Shown: one piece after another, positions 1-4,513 of the stretch
Layout of the letters: each line of letters opens with the position of its first letter
Position numbering within the stretch: position 1 is the stretch's first letter
Assembly: GCA_036273935.1 (NCBI GenBank)
Contig: DASUGQ010000180.1
Span: 1 to 9,713, forward strand
Source of the DNA: ZC4RG29 sp036273935
Lineage (GTDB): Bacteria > Bacteroidota > Bacteroidia > Cytophagales > Cyclobacteriaceae
Length of the DNA stretch: 9,713 bases
Direction of reading: 5' to 3'
Notes under the pieces: model-generated
The model's input: only the letters and a program-made list of their open reading frames with translations
Databases searched by the model: none
What the model was told of the DNA's origin: nothing
Position numbers and translations under genes: made by a program

Positions 1-62
1 GGTTGCCTGGAATTTCCAGAAGGATTGAACTCAACCGACCATTTCCTTCGACAAGCCGCCAA
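1..62. other. Unassigned left edge, possible decayed tRNA 3' remnant
   Basis: No gene is visible here. On the minus strand, after the last tandem unit ends, the sequence keeps a GGTCGG followed by a TTCAATCC-like T-loop at roughly 20-40. This weakly recalls the GGTCGGATGTTCGAATC stretch of the nearby tRNA-Pro, but the stem does not pair properly. A short perfect palindrome, CTGGAATTTCCAG, lies at 7-19. The window edge cuts the region, so whether another decayed cassette continues to the left cannot be seen. Confidence 0.25.
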
Positions 63-64
63 CT

Positions 65-95
65 GTCGGGATGCGCTAACCTATTTGGTCTGCGG
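65..95 (-). pseudogene. tRNA-Pro 5'-half remnant at the distal end of the array
   Basis: On the minus strand this shows AGCCGCAGACC, a 5-nt AAATA insertion, GGTTAGCGCA, and then half of a hairpin, TCCCGAC. The intact tRNA-Pro has AGCGCAGCCC and GGTTAGCGCA at the same places, so this is recognisably a decayed D-arm. The 5' acceptor strand is missing and nothing tRNA-like with certainty follows. It cannot be a functional tRNA. It is slightly closer to the intact gene than the matching part of the other remnant (CGCAG is kept here, CACAG there). Confidence 0.55.
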
Positions 96-105
96 CTTAT
101 AATTT

Positions 106-357
106 TCAGAGGAAAAACTGCGAAAAGTTTCTTTTGATAAATTCCTTGTTACGCGACCTCTTCAAATATCGTTCAAATCGAAGGGCTTCTGTTTTGTTCG
201 GGAAAGGTCTTTTAAAGATGAGTTTCCAGGGACCTTTGAACCTTGTATAATTAGCTCTATTAGATTGATGATCTAAAACTCGTTGCTCAAGGTGCTCTGA
301 AGAACCGTAGTACCAATTACCCGAGATTGATTCAAGAATGTATACGTAATAGATCAC
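106..357 (-). CDS. Small GIY-YIG endonuclease-like protein, copy A
   Basis: An 83-residue protein that is essentially a bare GIY-YIG nuclease domain of the YhbQ/UvrC N-terminal superfamily. The two signature strands are YVY (residues 4-6) and YYG (16-18). The usual catalytic arginine is R26 in LEQRVLDH, with H30 nearby, and the metal-binding glutamate is probably E62 in RFERYLK. Family members cut DNA using a divalent metal; the target of this one is unknown. The start is GTG at 355-357, matching the usual family N-terminus, and lies 14 bp after a terminator-like hairpin, so there is little room for its own promoter. It differs from copy B at I11T, H22N and R67K only. The gene follows a tRNA-Pro remnant in the same direction. 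A housekeeping repair role and a selfish homing-type role are both possible. Confidence 0.88.
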   Translation of the reverse strand: MIYYVYILESISGNWYYGSSEHLEQRVLDHQSNRANYTRFKGPWKLIFKRPFPNKTEALRFERYLKRSRNKEFIKRNFSQFFL

Positions 358-371
358 AACAGAAAAATTAA

Positions 372-400
372 AGGCTCGACATGAATTTACCGTCGAGCCT
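372..400 (-). terminator. Hairpin terminator after tRNA-Pro remnant
   Basis: AGGCTCGAC pairs with GTCGAGCCT across an 11-nt loop. On the minus strand the stem is followed by TTTAATTTTTCT, a T-rich tail. It sits directly after the CCA of the tRNA remnant and is the counterpart of the hairpin at 751-781; the stem is identical and the loop differs. The GIY-YIG copy A begins 14 bp further on. Confidence 0.7.
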
Positions 401-401
401 C

Positions 402-475
402 TGGTCGGGGTGAGATGATTCGAACATCCGACCCTCCCGACGCTGTCGGGATGCGCTAACCTATTTGGTCTGTGG
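402..475 (-). pseudogene. tRNA-Pro pseudogene with intact 3' half and substituted anticodon arm
   Basis: From T-arm to CCA (402-434) this is identical to the functional tRNA-Pro at 783-815, including the encoded CCA at 402-404. The D-arm 3' side GGTTAGCGCA (452-461) is also kept. The anticodon arm is replaced by a 17-nt hairpin without any proline anticodon or U33. The 5' side is decayed: only CAGACC resembles CAGCCC, a 5-nt AAATA is inserted, and the 5' acceptor strand is lost. It cannot fold into a cloverleaf. An intact 3' half with a ruined 5' half resembles the duplicated tRNA end left by elements that insert in tRNA genes. Confidence 0.75.
435..451. repeat. Perfect 17-nt hairpin in place of the anticodon arm
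   Basis: TCCCGAC and GTCGGGA pair perfectly over seven bases around a 3-nt loop. The hairpin occupies exactly the positions that align with the anticodon arm of the functional tRNA-Pro (816-832), and has the same length of 17 nt although the sequence is unrelated. Half of it (65-71) recurs at the distal end of copy A. It marks the junction between the two tandem units. Confidence 0.7.
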
Positions 476-485
476 ATTATAATTT

Positions 486-737
486 TCAGAGGAAGAACTG
501 TGAAAAGTTTCTTTTTATAAATTCCTTATTACGCGACTTTTTCAGATATCGCTCAAATCGAAGGGCTTCTGTTTTGTTGGGGAAAGGTCTTTTAAAGATG
601 AGTTTCCAGGGACCTTTGAACCTTGTATAATTAGCTCTATTAGATTGATGATCTAAAACTCGTTGCTCAAGGTTCTCTGAAGAACCGTAATACCAATTAC
701 CGGAGGTTGATTCAAGAATGTATACGTAATAGATCAC
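486..737 (-). CDS. Small GIY-YIG endonuclease-like protein, copy B
   Basis: An 83-residue GIY-YIG domain protein, 80 of 83 residues identical to copy A. It has YVY (4-6), YYG (16-18), R26, H30 and E62 in the expected order. Comparing the two genes by eye gives 13 base differences in 252, of which 10 are silent. That ratio indicates selection for the protein rather than decay. The start is GTG at 735-737. The gene lies directly downstream of the functional tRNA-Pro and its terminator, in the same orientation, and probably depends on readthrough because only 13 bp separate the hairpin from the start codon. The reaction is presumably metal-dependent DNA strand cleavage; the substrate is unknown. 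Nothing else in the window encodes a recombinase or transposase that would act with it. Confidence 0.88.
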   Translation of the reverse strand: MIYYVYILESTSGNWYYGSSENLEQRVLDHQSNRANYTRFKGPWKLIFKRPFPNKTEALRFERYLKKSRNKEFIKRNFSQFFL

Positions 738-750
738 AACAGAAAAATTT

Positions 751-781
751 AAGGCTCGACAAAAATTTATTGTCGAGCCTT
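751..781 (-). terminator. tRNA-Pro terminator hairpin
   Basis: AAGGCTCGACA pairs with TGTCGAGCCTT (11 bp) across a 9-nt AT-rich loop. The transcribed strand continues with AAATTTTTCT, giving a typical U-rich tail. It begins two bases after the encoded CCA of tRNA-Pro. The same stem is repeated at 372-400. Confidence 0.82.
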
Positions 782-782
782 C

Positions 783-860
783 TGGTCGGGGTGAGATGAT
801 TCGAACATCCGACCCCCACGTCCCTAACGTGGTGCGCTAACCGGGCTGCGCTACACCCCG
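783..860 (-). tRNA. tRNA-Pro, anticodon AGG, CCA encoded
   Basis: A complete cloverleaf can be drawn. The acceptor CGGGGTG pairs with CACCCCG, the D-stem is GCGC/GCGC, the anticodon stem is CCACG/CGTGG with loop TTAGGGA, and the T-stem is GGATG/CATCT around TTCGAAT. C1-G72 and A73 are the usual proline identity bases. The anticodon at 823-825 (minus) is AGG, which has A at the wobble position; bacterial tRNA-Pro usually carries T, G or C there. The 3' CCA is encoded at 783-785. A strong hairpin terminator follows. The reading of codon CCU, and of CCC or CCA if A34 were deaminated to inosine, is inference. Confidence 0.93.
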
Positions 861-963
861 AACAATAGTTCCGAGTTGTGAATGAATAACCACAAAATCG
901 GGCTGCAATATTAGTAAATAAGATCCATTTACGCCAAGGGAGATTCTATTGGGAATCTATTTC

Positions 964-1590
964 TTACTTCTTCTTTTTCAGGGAATTGAAAAACTTCACC
1001 CAGTTGAAAGGGTTCAGCAATGGATTAGTTACAGGCTGATAACTTCTGTTGGGATAGGCTGCCCATTGATCCAGCGAGTACCGCTGGTTTTGAGGACCAT
1101 CCATAGGCGTTGTTCTCAACATAAGAGCAAGGAGCTCCGCATTGAGGTTCTTCTGATCAACTTGCTGATCTGTCGGAATATTTAGTGCTAACACGGCCTC
1201 TTTAAATACCTCTTCCGTTGGGAACGGAACAATTTCCACTTCCTTTAAAAAAGTGACATCTTCCACCATGGTGATAATGATGGTCTGAAATTCTTTCGAA
1301 GAATTTGGCACGATGTAGTGTTGCCGCTGATAGCCCACGGAACTGATCACAATGCTATCACCGACCAGTACTGGCATGGAGAAAAAACCAACTGAATTTG
1401 TCGTGGTACCTCTGCCTGCTTTAGGAACATAAACGTGAACACCAGGAACGAATGACGCGCTGTCGGCGCCCAGGACCACACCAGAAAGTTGTATTACACG
1501 CCTTTGATTTTGAGCCTGGGTGTCGAATGAACCCGCAAAAACGGCAAGCGCCAGCAACGGCAGATAAAAAAAGGCAGTTTTCTTTACCAT
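964..1590 (-). CDS. Secreted carboxypeptidase-regulatory-like domain protein
   Basis: A 208-residue protein from the ATG at 1590. That start is preferred over one 13 codons upstream because it puts a clean signal peptide at the N-terminus: MVKK, a hydrophobic core, and a probable cut near TQA-Q (residues 24-27). Residues about 32-110 form a carboxypeptidase-D regulatory-like beta-sandwich, with the family pattern of G-V-V-L-G, then PGVHVYVP, TTTNSVGFFSMPV and DSIVISSVGYQ. The rest is polar, without a recognised domain, and ends in FFNSLKKKK. Family members in Bacteroidetes are exported and often linked to surface systems, or form the N-terminal plug-side extension of TonB-dependent receptors, but no receptor barrel follows here. 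A specific function cannot be assigned. A GGGGG run lies 14 bases or more upstream of the start and is probably not a working ribosome site. Confidence 0.8.
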   Translation of the reverse strand: MVKKTAFFYLPLLALAVFAGSFDTQAQNQRRVIQLSGVVLGADSASFVPGVHVYVPKAGRGTTTNSVGFFSMPVLVGDSIVISSVGYQRQHYIVPNSSKEFQTIIITMVEDVTFLKEVEIVPFPTEEVFKEAVLALNIPTDQQVDQKNLNAELLALMLRTTPMDGPQNQRYSLDQWAAYPNRSYQPVTNPLLNPFNWVKFFNSLKKKK

Positions 1591-1645
1591 TTCACTCAAA
1601 TTACCCCCTGAATTACCAAAAGAAAACAATTTTTACAAATGATTT

Positions 1646-1653
1646 CAAATATA
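1646..1653 (-). promoter_or_regulatory. Candidate -7 box for the regulatory-like domain protein
   Basis: TATATTTG fits the Bacteroidetes -7 consensus TAnnTTTG and would give a leader of about 50 nt before the ATG at 1590. No TTG is found 19 nt upstream, so the -33 element is missing and the call is tentative. Confidence 0.35.
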
Positions 1654-1681
1654 CGGATAACCCAATAAACAGCCTAATTCA

Positions 1682-1689
1682 TACCTTTG
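1682..1689 (+). promoter_or_regulatory. Candidate -7 box for the ArsR-type regulator gene
   Basis: TACCTTTG fits TAnnTTTG. The predicted transcription start would fall inside the palindrome at 1692-1709, giving a leader of only about 15 nt before the ATG at 1712. No -33 TTG is seen at the expected distance. Confidence 0.4.
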
Positions 1690-1691
1690 AC

Positions 1692-1709
1692 CCTGGGTTA
1701 TAAACCAGG
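1692..1709. promoter_or_regulatory. 18-bp palindrome, candidate operator of the ArsR-type regulator
   Basis: CCTGGGTTATAAACCAGG is a palindrome with a single mismatched pair (1697/1704). It lies 2 bp before the start codon of the regulator and 2 bp after the candidate -7 box. This is a typical place for autorepression by a dimeric winged-helix protein. The sequence shows the symmetry; binding is inference. Confidence 0.45.
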
Positions 1710-1711
1710 AT

Positions 1712-2122
1712 ATGCGACTGAAGAACTTCAATCTCACATTAGGTTCGCAGATTTTTAAAGCCTGCGCAGATGAATCACGCTTGCGTATTTTACATTTGAT
1801 TTTTGAAAATGGTGAAATGTGTATTTCAGACCTTGAGCGAATCCTGGAGTACACGCAAGCCAAAACTTCACGCCACCTTATTTACCTGAAGAATTCCGGA
1901 ATCCTGTCGTTCAGGCGCTACAATCACTGGGTATTCTACTCTGTTAAAGATGAAGTGTATGAAATCGTCAACCAGATTCTTCAGTTCGTCCGTCGGGACC
2001 AACAATTGCAAAAAGATTTGCAGCTATATAAAACCCTTTACTCCAACCGTGAGTTATCCATTAACAAGGTTCAGATGGAAGAATGGCAGGCGAAAGGCTT
2101 GAACCGAAAAGTAATGAATTGA
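1712..2122 (+). CDS. ArsR-family winged-helix transcriptional regulator
   Basis: A 136-residue regulator. Residues about 12-85 form the ArsR fold: FKACADESRLRILHLI is the first helical pair, ISDLERIL (38-45) is the helix before the turn, TQAKTSRHLIYLKNSG (48-63) is the recognition helix, and a wing follows (LSFRRYNHWVFYSV). Residues 86-136 form a helical tail likely to help dimerisation. ArsR itself senses arsenite with an ELCVCDL motif; here the corresponding stretch is EMCISDL, with only one cysteine (C37) plus C18 in helix 1. Classical metalloid sensing is therefore doubtful. It is probably autoregulated through the palindrome just before the start. The HAD phosphatase gene follows after 10 bp, so the two are likely co-transcribed. 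Confidence 0.85.
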   Translation: MRLKNFNLTLGSQIFKACADESRLRILHLIFENGEMCISDLERILEYTQAKTSRHLIYLKNSGILSFRRYNHWVFYSVKDEVYEIVNQILQFVRRDQQLQKDLQLYKTLYSNRELSINKVQMEEWQAKGLNRKVMN

Positions 2123-2132
2123 TTGGTGGACT

Positions 2133-2822
2133 ATGTACAAATGCATTTTTTTTGATCTTGATCACACTCTTTGGGATTATGAGACAAATTCACGGGAAAC
2201 ACTGACTGATCTTTATTGTCGTTTTGCGCTGAAGGATCGTGGTGTGAACGATGTAGACGATTTTAGCCATACATTTAAGGATGTGAATGAACGATTGTGG
2301 GATTTATATGATCGTGGATTAATTGACAGCGAATATATCCGAAGGGAGAGATTTAAACAGATACTGGAAAAATTTAATGCCCATGAAGAAGAATTGTCTG
2401 CCAGACTTTCCCACGAATACCTCCTCGACTGTCCTAAACGCGGGATGTTGATGCCGCATGCCATTGAAACTCTGCAATACCTGTCCGACCGATATGATCT
2501 GACGGTTGTGACGAATGGTTTTGATGAAATTCAGCACACCAAGCTTAGCACCAGCAATCTTCTGCACTACTTTGATCATGTTGTTACTTCGCAAAAAGCC
2601 GGTTTTAAAAAACCCGCCCGTGAAATTTTTGAGTATGCTTTGAGATCAAATGCAATTCAAGCTTACGAAGCCATGATGGTGGGTGATAATTTGATAACAG
2701 ACATCGGTGGCGCAAGGAATGCATCTATCGACGTTACATTCTTCAATCCATTTGAAATGGAACATGAAGAAAATGTCCACTATGAAATTAAGAGTTTACG
2801 GGAGCTTTGTGATCTTCTATAA
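2133..2822 (+). CDS. YjjG-type HAD hydrolase (noncanonical pyrimidine nucleotidase family)
   Basis: A 229-residue haloacid-dehalogenase-superfamily phosphatase, close in length to E. coli YjjG (about 225). All four HAD motifs are present: DLDHTLWD with nucleophile D8 and acid/base D10; T127-N-G in motif II; K159/K160 in GFKKP as motif III; and G184-D185-NLITD190 as motif IV for magnesium. A helical cap lies between motif I and about residue 105. The YjjG family dephosphorylates nucleoside monophosphates, including noncanonical pyrimidines, and is thought to cleanse nucleotide pools; the exact substrate here is inference. It is cytoplasmic, with no signal sequence. It probably shares a transcript with the ArsR-type regulator upstream, which might tie its expression to a small-molecule signal. 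Other HAD subfamilies remain possible. Confidence 0.83.
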   Translation: MYKCIFFDLDHTLWDYETNSRETLTDLYCRFALKDRGVNDVDDFSHTFKDVNERLWDLYDRGLIDSEYIRRERFKQILEKFNAHEEELSARLSHEYLLDCPKRGMLMPHAIETLQYLSDRYDLTVVTNGFDEIQHTKLSTSNLLHYFDHVVTSQKAGFKKPAREIFEYALRSNAIQAYEAMMVGDNLITDIGGARNASIDVTFFNPFEMEHEENVHYEIKSLRELCDLL

Positions 2823-2868
2823 GGAATTACAGCCTGTTGCTTAAACATTAACCTAAACATTTTGATTT

Positions 2869-4494
2869 ATGCCTAGAGGATTTTTTCAAGTTCCCAATCC
2901 TGGAAATGAACCTGTATTTTCTTATGCCCCCGGGTCGAAGGAGCGCGAACTGCTGAAGAAAGCCATTGAGGATGCGCGAGCGAAGAAAAGGGACATTCCC
3001 ATGTACATCGGGGGTGAAGCGGTGCGTACAGGAAATAAAAAAACGTTATCGCCACCCCATGATCATAAACACATTCTTGGATACTTTCATGAAGGTGATG
3101 CATCTCACGTGGAACAAGCCGTTATTGCTTCTCTTAATGCAAAGGAGAGTTGGGCAGGTTTAAGTTGGGAACACAGGGCTTCTGTTTTTCTGAAAGCGGC
3201 TGATTTATTAGCAGGGCCGTACCGTTACGAAATTAACGCAGCCACCATGCTTGGCCAATCAAAAAATGCATACCAGGCCGAGATCGATTCAGCATGCGAG
3301 CTGATTGATTTTCTTCGCTTCAATACCTACTTCATGACGCAGATCTACGCGGAACAACCCGCGTCATCACCCGGCATATGGAATAGAATGGAATATCGTC
3401 CGTTGGAAGGCTTTACGTTTGCCATCACGCCGTTTAATTTTACTGCGATCGCAGGCAATCTTCCCACGAGCATGGCCCTGATGGGCAATACCGTTATTTG
3501 GAAACCTGCCTACACACAAATCTATGCTGCTGATGTGATCATGCGCGTTCTTAAAGAGGCTGGGTTGCCAGATGGCGTGATCAACCTGATCTACGTCGAT
3601 GGGCCAGTAGCAGGAGAAGTAATTTTTGATCATCGGGATTTCGCCGGTTTACATTTCACGGGAAGTACGAATGTGTTCCGAAACCTTTGGAAAACGATCG
3701 GACAAAATATTGACAAGTATAAATCTTATCCCCGCATCGTTGGCGAGACGGGTGGTAAAGATTTTGTAATGGTGCACCGCAGTGCCGATGCGAAAGAAGT
3801 GGCTACGGCTTTGGTACGTGGTTCTTTTGAATACCAGGGTCAGAAATGTTCGGCTGCTTCAAGGGCCTACATCCCGTCGAATTTATGGAAAGAAGTGAAG
3901 CAATATATGACGGAAGACCTGAAGAACATAGGGATGGGTGGTGTTGAAGATTTCTCAAATTTTGTCAATGCCGTCATCGACGAGCGGGCTTTTGATAAGA
4001 TCGCCGGTTTCATCGATAAAGCAAAAGCAAATCCATTGAATGAAATTATAGCCGGTGGTAAAGTCGACAAATCAAAAGGTTATTTTATTGAACCGACGAT
4101 TATCCTCACCAAAGACCCTTCATCATTGACGATGGTTGAGGAAATTTTTGGGCCGGTGCTCACGATCTATGTATATGATGAAAATAATTTTGAAGACACT
4201 CTCACATTGGTGGATAACACATCACCCTACGCGCTCACCGGATCAATCTTTTCCAAAGATCGTTATGCAATAGAACTGGCCACAAAGGTGTTGGTAAATG
4301 CCGCCGGCAATTTTTACATCAACGATAAGCCAACAGGTGCAGTAGTCAGCCAGCAACCTTTTGGCGGTGCCCGGGCATCTGGAACCAATGATAAGGCAGG
4401 AGCGAAGATGAATTTAATGCGCTGGGTTTCGGCAAGGTCGATTAAAGAAACATTTGTTCCGGCAATTGATTACCGCTATCCGTTTCTTGAGTAA
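2869..4494 (+). CDS. pruA: L-glutamate gamma-semialdehyde (1-pyrroline-5-carboxylate) dehydrogenase
   Basis: A 541-residue NAD-dependent aldehyde dehydrogenase of the ALDH4 type, which oxidises glutamate-5-semialdehyde (from P5C) to glutamate in proline breakdown. The length matches the stand-alone P5C dehydrogenase family. Catalytic residues are visible: N190 in TPFNF, E293 in GETGGKDF and nucleophile C327 in GQKCSAASR, with the late EEIFGPVL and QQPFGGARASGTNDKAG signatures. The N-terminal FxxVPNPxNEP segment is typical of this family. No proline dehydrogenase lies next to it in the window. It is soluble and cytoplasmic. A 46-bp gap from the HAD gene leaves co-transcription open, and no convincing promoter is seen. 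It converges with the membrane-protein gene, whose stop lies 10 bp away. Confidence 0.95.
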   Translation: MPRGFFQVPNPGNEPVFSYAPGSKERELLKKAIEDARAKKRDIPMYIGGEAVRTGNKKTLSPPHDHKHILGYFHEGDASHVEQAVIASLNAKESWAGLSWEHRASVFLKAADLLAGPYRYEINAATMLGQSKNAYQAEIDSACELIDFLRFNTYFMTQIYAEQPASSPGIWNRMEYRPLEGFTFAITPFNFTAIAGNLPTSMALMGNTVIWKPAYTQIYAADVIMRVLKEAGLPDGVINLIYVDGPVAGEVIFDHRDFAGLHFTGSTNVFRNLWKTIGQNIDKYKSYPRIVGETGGKDFVMVHRSADAKEVATALVRGSFEYQGQKCSAASRAYIPSNLWKEVKQYMTEDLKNIGMGGVEDFSNFVNAVIDERAFDKIAGFIDKAKANPLNEIIAGGKVDKSKGYFIEPTIILTKDPSSLTMVEEIFGPVLTIYVYDENNFEDTLTLVDNTSPYALTGSIFSKDRYAIELATKVLVNAAGNFYINDKPTGAVVSQQPFGGARASGTNDKAGAKMNLMRWVSARSIKETFVPAIDYRYPFLE

Positions 4495-4513
4495 GTCATC
4501 ATCCTTAACTCAA
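4487..4513. terminator. Weak inverted repeat spanning two convergent gene ends
   Basis: TTGAGTAAG (4487-4495) pairs with CTTAACTCAA (4504-4513) apart from one bulged A. It covers the stop codons of both convergent genes. No T-run follows on either strand, so efficient termination is uncertain, although a bidirectional role would suit the position. Confidence 0.35.

Larger units (their letters stand above)
63..434 (-). repeat. Tandem cassette copy A (tRNA-Pro remnant, terminator, GIY-YIG gene)
   Basis: This stretch repeats 443-815 at an offset of 380-381 bp over its full length. Read on the minus strand it contains the 3' part of a tRNA-Pro ending in CCA, a hairpin terminator, a GIY-YIG gene, and then a decayed tRNA D-arm remnant ending at CCCGACAG. 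Eight bases (435-442) separate it from copy B. The copies share a 30-nt identical tRNA 3' end and nearly identical genes; the hairpin loops and a few spacer bases differ. No direct-repeat target duplication is obvious. Tandem duplication and repeated insertion at a tRNA would both give this layout. Confidence 0.9.
443..815 (-). repeat. Tandem cassette copy B (tRNA-Pro 3' half, terminator, GIY-YIG gene)
   Basis: This is the second unit of the tandem repeat, matching 63-434. Its tRNA part belongs to the intact tRNA-Pro (783-860), so this unit borders the functional gene. Identity breaks exactly where the anticodon arm begins (after position 815; copy A after 434), which places the repeat boundary inside the tRNA. 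Confidence 0.9.

Noticed and set aside
402..475. Second functional tRNA-Pro
   Set aside because: No 5' acceptor strand, a disrupted D-arm and no proline anticodon, so it is treated as a pseudogene.
63..815. Two long direct repeats as a CRISPR-like or satellite array
   Set aside because: Only two units of about 372 bp, each containing a protein-coding gene and tRNA part; spacing and content do not fit CRISPR.
941..958. AGATTC/GAATCT hairpin just after the regulatory-like domain gene
   Set aside because: Six pairs only and no T-run on the transcribed strand, so not called as a terminator.
949..1185. 78-codon plus-strand open frame
   Set aside because: It lies antisense to the well-supported exported protein gene and has no family resemblance.
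1712..2122. Arsenic-resistance operon (arsR)
   Set aside because: The metal motif has one cysteine only, and no arsenite pump or arsenate reductase gene follows.
2823..2868. Promoter of pruA in the 46-bp gap
   Set aside because: No TAnnTTTG with a matching -33 could be found; co-transcription with the HAD gene or an atypical promoter remain open.
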